The position numbers and the translations under genes are program-made. From assembly GCA_903813345.2 (NCBI GenBank), contig CAIIXF020000002.1, forward strand, positions 594,001 through 658,000: a stretch of DNA of 64,000 bases. The letters run 5' to 3'. The notes under the pieces are model-generated. The model was not told the origin of the DNA. It saw nothing but the letters and a program-made list of their open reading frames with translations, and searched no databases. Below, piece by piece: positions 47,301 through 59,300 of the stretch; the stretch's first letter is position 1; each line of letters starts with the position of its first letter. Origin of the DNA: Owenia fusiformis (Eukaryota; Annelida; Polychaeta; Sabellida; Oweniidae).

Positions 47301-50300
47301 GAACACATATATATTTGAATGATCTTGATTGGACATCAGGTTGCAGACAAATCGTATTTTTACTGAGTGGATTATTGAATTTCATAGATCTAGAGGCCCT
47401 TCAGGAGTGGAAAACCTTAAATTATCAGAGATTAATGTTTCCAAACTGTTTTGAAACAAACTAATGTCTTGTTTTCAACCTACACCTTGCTCCTTTCTGT
47501 CGTATTTAATAAAACAAAATAGTATATCACGGAGGGATACGAACCACTCACCTGGGACTTGGTTATTCACTAGCGCCATAGCCGTTCTGCTATTCTGGAT
47601 ACAACTGACGAGTCGTATTTAAGTGAGGATCATTTTGAATTGACGCTCGGTATAAATATATAATACTTTTGTTCTTTCATATCGGTAGCTCGTTGGCCTC
47701 ATGGTTAGCGTGCCTGGCTTCCATTGTCTAGGTTAGTTGATCGAGACCCGTTCATGTCGAACTTTTTGATTTGCTTGTTGTCAAGATATAATAAGTAGGG
47801 CAAAATCCAGAAAAAGTAGATCAAAAGTATAAAATTGTCACCAGGATTCCGGAATGAGACGAATGTTAACTCGTGAAATCTCGGTAGATAAAGTAGGTCA
47901 GAAAATCCGGATTAATCCGAACAAGGTTCGGGAATTTCCGTCATAAGAAGTAGGTCAAAAATACTCCAATGGAGTATAAAATTGTCACCAGGATTCCGAA
48001 ATACGACGAATCGAATCGGCAAACTTCGGTACAATAATGACGTGCATAAAAACGTGAAACAGGTGTCAGGGGCTTCCCCTCATCTTTCCATACATGGTTC
48101 TAAAAGCCTTATATGGATCTATCACGTGACATTCAAAATGACGTTCCTATATGGTTCTATGGGCCTTATATGGATCTTTCGAACACGTGACCTAATACCA
48201 AATCAAAATCAAAATTTTACCTTGACCATTGGATGGGATTCCATAGAAAATATCAAAGAAAACATATTCTCGTGATCCTTAAATCACTTAAATTCGATAA
48301 TTTTATCTTCACCCCTTGATGGAATTTTATAAAAGAAGTTATGAAAACACATCATCATGTTAGGGTTTTCACCTAAATTAGCTCGTTTTATCTTGACCCT
48401 TCAATTGAATTTCATTGAAAAATGTTTCATGAAAAATATCATCATGTTATGATTTGTATTTAAATAAGACCGTTTCATCTAAATACTTGCTGGATAATAT
48501 TTCATAAAAAAAATGCACTTTAAAAAATATTTCAGGATTTGCCTTAATTTATCAATGTAATGTAAGTATTAGATTGACTCTCAAATAGGGTTCTATTTTA
48601 ACTTTTTTATTGAAATTAATACTAGGCAGGACTCACTCTCTAAATAGCTAATAAAAATTCAACCCTTGGATGTGATTTCGTTGAAAAAAAAATATGACAA
48701 GTCCAGAATCAAATGATTTGTCCAGAACCTCTTAAGATCCTGTTATATCAACTTCTATTATCGCATCGTTAATTTCGGTCTTATTTTAAAACGAAAAAGC
48801 AGTTTGAATTCGTATTTTGTATTACTAGTAGTTATTCGAATTTTGTACTCACAACATCAAGAATCGTGAGAGTATCAATGTTGCATTCTGGGAGCCATTC
48901 TGGAGTTGCACAGTACTACTATATCTAGTATCAGACTTGCCAACCTAAATATTGAAGTTACTCGCGTCGGCAATTTCGCGACGATAATTTTTCGCGATTT
49001 TAACACCATCGCGAAAAGCGCAAAAGTTAATCACACGCGATTAATACCGGGCGTACAGTACATGTAATGTGTGACGTCATAACGGTGGATCGTAGGAATG
49101 GCAGACCATGATGAGTATTCGAAACAATTTGGTGAGTTTTCATGTTCGAGTCGTAATATAGACCTCAGCGCAGGGGTAATATCATCAAATACACTCCTTG
49201 GGGCTAGGCACAAAATCTTTCGAACCCCTCAGTCCCTTCGGTCGTTCGGGGTACAGAAAACGTTTGTGCCTAGCCCTGCGGGGTGTATTCGTCGATATTA
49301 CCCATGCCTTTCGGTCTATATTTCTTACGTATAACATAATTTTAAAGCATAAAATATTGACTAAAATTAAAAGCCATTGCAGTTCCAAAAAAACATATTG
49401 TAACGTTTTTCCCGGCAGTCAGGAATGCGGGGAAAATGCGGGGAAGATGGACCCTCCCGTGTGTTACTTAATTGCGGGATTATACGGAGCGGCGTTGACT
49501 CCGCTCGCTACAGTCGCCTGAGATGTTACTCCAAGGGAATGCAAGGGGAAAGAAAGTATTACGCAATCTGGGTTTGCACTACACAAGTTCCCTCTGGAAC
49601 TCACTACAATACAACAATGAACATTCAAGTACAGAATAAAAGTAAAGTTATATATTTGCTCTTTATGAGCCAAACAATGGTTTAGAAACAATAGAAAATT
49701 ATGTACAAAGTCGAGCTCAAACTACCCTAAACTATATAATCACTAATGCCTTAAGGCAGAAAAACATGTGATGTCACTTGAATGTCTTTAAGTTACTATA
49801 AGAAAGTAAGATCAAAAGAGGATATCACTTTGATAAGTTCCAGTAAAAGATAAAGGTTGATGTCACTTGAATGTCTCTAAAGTCGCCACATAAAATAATC
49901 ATGAACTCATATTAAACAATCACTATAACATTAGATGTCTTTGTTTGTGTCTTCTTCAGCAATTGTGGGATGCACCTCTTGTCTTTGTATTCCGTTGTCT
50001 GTCCTGAAATAAAATGGCGCTCCTGGCCACGGGACCCCACTGTCTACTTATCAAGTTTATTAATGTACAACCTGGTACAAATATTCTTAAAATCCGGAAT
50101 CCAAGTTGCAATCGGGTGCAACGATCCTACTCAATGGGTGCAAAAGCCCTTATATCTCTTGATCATAGGTGCAATGTTTCTGTGTGCCCCTGTTCCTAAC
50201 CAGGGTGCAATTCCTCTATATGCCCTTGTTCCTTAATCAAGGTGCATCTTGCCCCTGTTCCTTAACCAGGGTGCAAGTCCTTTATGTGCCCTTGTTCCTT

Positions 50301-53300
50301 AACCAAGGTGCACCTTGCCCCTGTCCCTTAACCAGGGTGCAAGTCCTTTATATGCCCTTATTAAACTTTGCACCTATGTCCAGTTTGCAATTCCCTTATA
50401 TGCCCTTGTTCCTAACCAAGGTGCATCTTGCCCCTGTTCCTTAACCAGAGTGCAAGTCCTCTATATTCCATTATCCAAGTTGCAATCAGGTGCAAACGTC
50501 CTTAAAGCCTTTATCCAAGTTATAATCACGTGCAAATGTCCTTAAAGCCTTTATCCAAGTTATAATCACGTGCAAATGTCCTTAAATTCTTTATCCAAGT
50601 TATAATCACGTGCAAATGTCCTTAAATCCTTTATCCAAGTTGCAATCAGGTGCAAATGTGCTTAAATCCTTAATCCGAGGTGCAACCGGGTGCAAATGTC
50701 CTTATGGGGTGCAACCTGGTGCAAATGTCCTTAAATCCTTAATCCGAGGTGCAATCGGGTGCAAATGTCCTTATGGGGTGCAACCCGGTGCAAATGTCCT
50801 TAAATCCTTAATCCGAGGTGCAACCGGGTGCAAATGTCCTTATGGAACAACCTGGTGCAAGTATCCTTAAATCCTGAATCCGAGGTGCAACCGGGTGCAA
50901 ATGTCCTTATGGGTTGCAACCTGGTGCAAGTATCCTTAAATCCTTAATCCGAGGTGCAACCGGGTGCAAATGTCCTTATGGGGTGCAACCTGGTGCAAAT
51001 GTCCTTTAATCCTTAATCCGAGGTGCAACCGGGTGCAAATGTCCTTATAGGGTGCAACCTGGTGCAAATGTCCTTAAATCCTTAATTTGAGGTGCAACCG
51101 GGTGCAAATGTCCTTATGGGGTGCAACCTGGTGCAAATGTCCTTTAATCCTTAATCCGAGGTGCAACCGGGTGCAAATGTCCTTATGAGGTGCAACCTGT
51201 TGCAAGTATCCTTAAATCCTTAATCCGAGGTGCAACCGGGTGCAAATGTCCTTATGGGGTGCAACCTGGTGCAAGTATCCTTAAATCCTTAATCCGAGGT
51301 GCAACCGGGTGCAAATGTCCTTATGGGGTGCAACCTGGTGCAAGTATCCTTAAATCCTTAATCCGAGGTGCAACCGGGTGCAAATGTCCTTATGGGGTGC
51401 AACCTGGTGCAAATATCCTTAATCATAGGTGCAATGTCTCTGTGTGCCCCTGTTCCTAACCAGGGTGCAATTCCTCTATATGCCCTTGTTCCTTAACCAA
51501 GGTGCATCTTGCCCCTGTTCCTTAACCAGGGTGCAAGTCCTTTAATATGCCCTTGTTCCTTAACCAAGGTGCACCTTGCCCCCGTCCCTTAACCAGGGTG
51601 CAAGTCCTTTATATCTCTTATTATACTTTGCACATATGTCCAGGTTGCAATCATGGGTACAAATGCCCCTTGCACCAATATGGGGTTGCAAGTTGGGTGC
51701 AACTCTCCAAAATATCCTTTACACCTAATTCAGATGGTTATTATGGATGCAAATATCCCTTGCACCGATATGGGGTTGCAAGTTGGGTGCAACTCTCCCA
51801 AATGACCTTCACACCTGGTGCAAATATTCTTTGCACCAATATGGGGTTGCAAATTGGTTGCAACTCTCCCAAGTCTCCTGGGGTTGCAAGATTGAGTGCA
51901 ACTCTTCCAAAAGTCCTTCACACCTATTCCAGGTGGTTGATATGGGTGCAAATATCCCTTGCACCAATATGGGGTTGCAAATTGGGTTGCAACTCTCCCA
52001 AATGGTTGATATGGGTGCAAATATTCCTTGCACCGATATGGGGTATGCAAAGTTAATTGCAACTCTCCCAAATGTCCTTCCGTTGATTATCGTGGGTGCA
52101 AATATCCCTTGCACCGATATGGGGTTGCAAGTTAGGTGCAACTCTCCCAAATGTCCTGGGGTTGCAAGATTGAGTGCAACTCTCCCAAAAATTCCTTCAC
52201 ACCTATTCCAGGTGGTTGATATGGGTGCAAATATCCCTTGCACCGATATGGGGTTGCAAATTGGGTGCAACTCTCCAAAATGTCCTGGGGTTGCAAGTTA
52301 GGTGCAACTCTCCCAAATATCCTTCACACCTATTCAAGGTGGTTGTTATGGGTGCAAATATCCCTTGCACCTATATGGGGTTGCAAAGTTGGTTGCAACT
52401 CTCCCAAATAACAATATAATGTTGAGTAAAAATAATGAATAAAAATAAACACACAATCTCGGCAAATATAGTAATAGATACAATCCGATATGAATCTCTA
52501 AAACAATGTTTAAAATGTCCAGGCTAAAAATGGACAAACTGTGATGATATTTGATCGAAAATCCTTCGTCAATTACTCAACAAAATATTCTTACTTACGA
52601 CCCCGTGGTTGTTCTAGTCTGTAAATCCGTTAATATTTTGTCGCACAACAACTTGACAAACTGGTCAAATTCCTTTTATATGCCCCGCGCGGACGTTTTG
52701 GACTGCATAAATCTGATTGGTTAACATCGCCAAAAAACTAGGTTAGTATGCCAATGAGTCTCCGCAATGGGCGATAATATGAAATTTCCGTGGATGATCA
52801 TGTCACTAAAATGCTAAAAACGTGATCAATTAACTCGAAAATGATTAAAAATCAAAGTTCCTATGAAAGATTATACGCCAATAATTAATCCGCCACTCGC
52901 CTAAACTCACCAATTCCACTGAAATTCCTGTAAAATGGCTTCGTTTTCCGATTTCAAAAGAATAATTATGTTGACTTCCTTATTTCCGGAATTTCCTATA
53001 AAAACCGGTAATGGTGAAACGAAAACACTAAAATCAATAATCAATTTTCATCACAATATTAAGTAAAATCATTTAGGCTTAATTAACACCATGTGAGGCA
53101 AAATATAACACCATATAGGCTATTGTAACCATACTAGGCAAATATACACCATATAGGCTAATGAATAAACATCAATTTAAGACAAATACACCATGAAAAT
53201 TGATTGCTGAATAGGTTTGATTGGCACATTGTTGTAAAAGGCTAGTCACTAACGATATACATCTGATGTCATGAAAGTCAATTGAAGATCAGTGAAGATA

Positions 53301-56300
53301 AAAGTTGTTCCAGATTATGATATTTTAGTAAATATGCATAAGTTGAAGAAGTTAATACACATATATCTTGTAGTTGTAGGTCATGGCATATCACATACTA
53401 GTATATAAATCAAACATCAAATTTGTGATGATTTGGTGTCTTTCCTTTCCGAAATAGATGTTTTCCTAATTGTTTCCATAAAGTTGAAGATTCAGTTGGT
53501 CCCACTCTAGTTAACATTTGATCCAATTTTTCTTGCTGCGTTTTTATCACTGTTTTGTAATTCAATTGTTTCTGATCGTTCCTTGAGTTGATTCTTATTA
53601 TCAATGATCGTATTAGGATGTTTATCACAAGAAGCTGTCAATGAATATATTCTCACCTCAGAATCTGTCAGATCTGATTTCAGTTTAGAGATGGTTTTAT
53701 CATCCCTAGTTGTTCGATCAGAATATTCCAATAAGTCCTTTGTAATTCTTGGATCTGTTTGTCTTGAGCTTTAATTACCGCTAAAATGTTAACGTTCTGT
53801 GATTGTAGGGTCTGGATGCGTTCTTTGTATATTCGATTGCCATTCTTCTGTCCATATAATTCACTCCCTTTGTACGTGTTTGTAGTTGTCAATGTTGTAT
53901 TTATAAATATCAATGTTTACAGTTGTTGTTTCGCAATGTTTATTATGTTGCTTTGGTTGCTCATTTGATTTTAAAAGTTTTGCTTGTGGTGAAGCAGACT
54001 TGGTTTATTTTACAAAATGTTGCTGAATTGTTGGGCATTCCTGGTGATCTCTATCACGGTGTCCATATATTTTGCATTTTGAACAAAAATCCCTTAAAAG
54101 GTTCACACTGTCGTTTGGTGTTGTTTACAGATTTACAAAACCAACATCGTTTCACAAATGAGGTACATTTCGTTGCGACTTCCATTTTAGAAAGTATATT
54201 ATTGTTTCAAACGAACAAGCTCTAATGTATGTCACTGTCGAATATCCCAAATGTTCAAGAATATTTTCCTACAGTCAAAACAGTAATGTTTGTGAGTACT
54301 TTGAATTTAAAAAATAAGCAATCAAATGACCATATTGAAACAGTTTATGTAAAAATAGAAACATTTATCTAAGTTTTGTATCTTTGTGTCTCTGTACCCA
54401 ACTTGACCAATTGTGCTAGTTTATATAACATCTCAGAGCTATTTCACAAGATTTTACTAAGAAGAGAGTTTCTTTGTCAATCTTGACAGGTGCTTCAAAA
54501 TTTAAGATGCATACCATCCTTTAAAATCATTAATACTCTCATGGTTCCATTCCACAATTTTACTATACTTCCTGACTGCCCCCCCCCGACTCCCCCGGTT
54601 ACCATTGCAACTATGATATGTACTCAAAATCTTAATTTTGTTATGAAACATACCAATTTTCAGCCAAATTCATAAAAATCTTTTTGAATTAGAATAAAAA
54701 TTGCAAGACTTATAGGACAACCTTCGTATATGCTAAAAATATATAGCAAAACACAGGAAACTGTTTTTATATGGTCAATATTAAGGAACAGTATAAAATA
54801 ACACGCATAAAATGCTTGTCATTTTTCAAAATGGGCACTCACAAGCTAGCCAATTTATAAGAAAATGTAAAATGCTTCTAATATATCACATTTTAATTTC
54901 ATCAAAATTTTATGTTAATATATTTTCTCAAGAATACAAACATTTAAATTATTTTTCAAAACTTGATAGGTATGCAGTGTTGATGTAAACAATGCGGATG
55001 GTGAAAAAACAGTTGAAGACTTGAAGCAAATTTACGGAGACAGTGTGATATTTCAAAAATGTGACATCACAAAGGAAAATGAAGTCAGAAGTAAGATAAA
55101 TGTTTCACTTTTTTGCACTCTGATTAAAATTTTATACAACAAAAACATCCAATACATATATTACAGTGGCGGATCCAGGAATCAACGGGGGGGGGCAAAA
55201 ATAAAAACTTCCGCCCAAAAATTTTTTGTGTCCTTTATTTAAGAATTTGGGTCCAAATTTTCAAAATATTATGGACCGACCAAACATTTTTGGGCCCTAA
55301 TTTTCTTAATTTGGGCCTAAATCACAAAATTGAAGGCCAAACTTTTAACATTACATGTTGCATCGTCCTCTTGAACGTTGGGGACCAACAAAATCTAAAT
55401 ATAAATCGACGTTTATCTGCAAATATCTACACAAAATAACCAAAACAAATGGATGACAACATCTTCTAGAATATTCCCCTGCACTATAGCCTAATTAATA
55501 GAAGCTTACCAGATCCTGGCTAGTGGGAAATCACAACAGGTAGTGTTCGAAGGTGAATCAAGTTCAAAAACTCCAGTAAAATCAGGAGTTCCTCAAGGAA
55601 CAGTTCTTGGACCACTGTATTTCCTTGATTATATCAATGATATTGGGCAATAACCTATCATTCACAGCCAGTCTTAAGCTATTTGCAGACGACAGCTTTT
55701 TATTCATGACAGTCAAAAGCAAGCAAGATATATAAACACTACAGGAGAATCTTTATAAACTGGTCTCCTGGGTATCAACATGGCAAACGAAATTCCATCC
55801 ATCATAATTATCACAAAGGTAAATCCCCTATCATTCACAATTACACAATGCTAGTGCAAAACCTTAAGTCGGTAACACACATCCCATACCTAGGTATTTA
55901 CATCACAAATAACTTACGCTAGACTACACATATTCAAACTATTGTATCAGAAGCCAATAAGGTGCTTGGATTTCTCAGGCACAACCTTCATCAATGCCCT
56001 TAAAAGTGAAGGCTCGGGCGTATAACACCCCAGTCACATTTGTCGTACGGCGGCCGTAAGTCGACTGCAGATCAATTAAATCAGTGAATTTCTGCGGCGA
56101 GCCCGCCTTGCAGTCTCCGTGCGGCGTATCCAGTTTTTTACAGGCCGCAGGGAGGGCGTAGAAATTATAACTCTAACTTATAATATTTGTTCATTTCTGA
56201 AGTCCCCGTTGCTAGACCACAGAACAGTCCCACGGTGGCCGCACGTTGACTTGCGCATGCCGTAGTGTTTTGATGCGTCATATACATTTGGAAACAGTTT

Positions 56301-59300
56301 GCTGTCTTATGTTTGCTCTGAACACAGCGTAATAGGTATGCTGTTTGACGTATTACCATAGCAACCTATACTACAAAAGATTAAGTTACTAATGGTCAAT
56401 GTAACATTCAGCACTTTCTATTTGATACTATAAACTAGCACTGTAAATGACATTTATGAATTGCACTACTGTAAATACATTAAAAATAAACAGTAACGTT
56501 TATCGATAGAAATTCAAAATTCGCCATGCGGCTGCCGCAGGAAATGTTACTGTAAAAGTATCCGACTGCAGAAATTCCACGGAGAGCATAGAAATGTTAC
56601 TGGCCGCAGAAATGACAGACCGCACGGTCATCGTAGGAAATGTGACTGGGATGTTAGTCACTAGTCCGGCCTAATTTAGAGTATGCCAGTTCGGCATGGG
56701 ATCCATACCGACAAAAAGATATTGATATGTTGGAACAGGTACAAAAAAGAGCAGCCAGGTTTGTAACCAAATGTCACTCAAGGGAACCAGGCTGCGTCAC
56801 CAAAGCTCTTCAAGACCTACAGTGGGAGCCACTGAAGGAGCGTCGAGAGGCTGCTAGAGTTTTCCTTTTCTACAAAGGAAAGCAGAACCTAGCAGCCATC
56901 GACGTGCCTCCATACTTCCGCCAACAGATCAATACCAACACTAGGTTTTATCATCCTCCTAAGTTCATACAACCATCAACTAGAACGGATGCATACAAAT
57001 TTAGCTATTTCTTTAGGACAATAGCTAAATGGAACACTTTACCTGGTGACATCTTAGACTGTGACAGTCTAAGTAATTTTAAATCAACAGACTACTATAT
57101 GCCTATGTCAATAACTGCAACTAAATAGGTGTGTTTTTAATATAGATCTATGTTTTAATGTAAAAAGTCCCCAGTGCACAGCAACAAGCCTGCACTACTG
57201 GTAAAGAGGGGTGGTGTCAACGCGGTAGCCTGACAGTCGCCCCAGGGTATTTCAACATAAAGGGACTTCCTAGGGGGGTACAGGGGCCAACCAGGAAAGT
57301 TCCTTTCAATTTTAATGAGTTGTAAACCATAGATCTATTTCTAAATGTTAAGGTTTTAAATTATATTCTATTCAAATTCTATCACTGTTAAATTATATAT
57401 CTGCTTTATATGGGCTTATTAGCCTTTTGATGTCAATTAGATTATTGACATCATAGGCATAGACAAATCTTACCGACTGCTTCTTATGGACTGCATTTTA
57501 ATAAATCTATCTGACCGGAAGTTGAAAGAACCAATGAGAAGCCCCGGTTCATGGTACGTAGTTAGTCCAGTGCAACCAACTACCTTTCTGTTTCCGGTGT
57601 TGGTGATTCAGTGACATTGTTATTCTATTTAACAATTAGTAGGGGCGACGTCAATTTGGGCATTGAATAAACTTATTAACAACCAAAAATCCATTTAGGG
57701 TCCGGAATCAAAACTTATAGGGGCCTGGTTTCATTTGTTCAGGGCCCAGAATGCAAACCAAGGACCCAACTTTTGTATTGCCATTTCTTGGGCCCCACGC
57801 TCCCCCCCCCCCCCTGGACCCGCCACTGTATTATAAAGTAAATAAAGCTTGACATCTAGTAAACCGTGTGACATATTGAATAACATAAATGTTAACTATT
57901 TTAATGCGTTTGTCGGGTTTTTACCATAAAATAATAAAAATATCTACAGCATACATTGGTTTGGTTAAACTTGGTAGTTTTTTCCGGACAGTTTGATAAA
58001 TTGCGCAAAAGTCATAATTATGTACAACATAAAATTACAATGTTTCCGTTAACGATCCCTTTATAATTGTATATAAGCAATGCAAATCTTCTTTGTAGAT
58101 GCACTAAAGGTTGCGAAAGACACACTTGGTGACGTCACGATAATGGTGAACAACGCAGGAATCATGGATGAACATAATATATCTGGCACTATTGCAATCA
58201 ACCTAGTAAGTTATTCAAAGAATTATAAACAGTTAAAAACAATTGATTATCAATTAATTCTAGAACACTGCACAGCCATGCAAAAATAGGGCTGTAGTAG
58301 CTTCATGTTGATTCTTAAAATACTCAAAACCGTTTATTGATCGCAGGACTAAATAATTATTAAGAACCATTTACATTGTGTTTGGAAATATAAACATTCA
58401 TATATGTGTCTAGAAATCATTTGAAGAATAAAATTCGATGTTGATATTGCAAAATGTGTATCATTTTTTGTTTAGGAGGCCCAGATACGATGTACAATGA
58501 TTGCACTGGAGTTCATGGGTCGCAACAATGGGGGAAACGGAGGTGTTGTGGTATTTACCTCTTCAGTAGCCGGTAAGCTTTGGTTCAGAAGTTACAAGGA
58601 TCAAGATATCCCATAGTTGATATTGATGTCCAAATAGGCTGCTTGATGATTTCTAGTAAGAATTTATAAGTGGCAGCAATGGAGAGGAAACTGACGCCAA
58701 GGCGTCATAGTATAGCGACTTCGTCATCTAAATACTAGAACTTGAGATCACATTTACAATTTAACTAAAACCCGACTGACTAACTACTGAGAATAATATT
58801 CCAGGTCTAACACCATTTGGGGGAGTGTCAGCGTATGTTACATCGAAACATGGACTTGTCGGCTTCGTTCGTAGTATGGCGGTAAGTTGTAATTCTTGAA
58901 GTACACACCTTTCTAAATGCAGGCTCCATGTAAACTGTCCACATGCCAGTGAAATTCAGACTCGTTGGCTTCGTTTATAGTATGGTGGAGAGTAGTGCAT
59001 TTTCTAAATGCATGCCCTGTACGCTCTTTGTACACTGTCATTACCTACTTATACAGCAGCGACCATTGACTTGTTAGCTCCGTTCGTAGTTCGCATCATT
59101 AAAGATATTGATAAAAAAAAATAACAAAGAATGTATGTCTTTTGCATAACAGCATCGTGTTCCCTCAACTATATATTTTCGATATACATATGTTGATATT
59201 GTTTTTCTTTAGTTGAGTCCAAGGATTAACGATTGGGGTGTACGATTCAATTGTGTTTGTCCAACCCCGGTAGATACACCAATGATGAGCACAGATTACT

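Larger units (their letters stand above)
55164..57828. mobile_element. CAGTGGCGGATCCAGG-ended element containing the LINE
   Basis: CAGTGGCGGATCCAGG at 55,164 and CCTGGACCCGCCACTG ending at 57,828 are inverted ends, flanked on both sides by TATTA. This end type is common in hAT-like MITEs, but hAT usually makes 8-bp duplications, so the class is uncertain. The LINE at about 55,500-57,150 is nested inside. It lies in SDR intron 2. Confidence 0.6.

Noticed and set aside
47982-48275. 97-codon frame with a counterpart at 19,006-19,227
   Set aside because: Both are within repeat X; the frame is not kept in full between copies.
51730-52301. Frames of 113-184 codons in the GTGCAA array
   Set aside because: Open on both strands because the units lack stop codons in several frames; low-complexity repeat translation.
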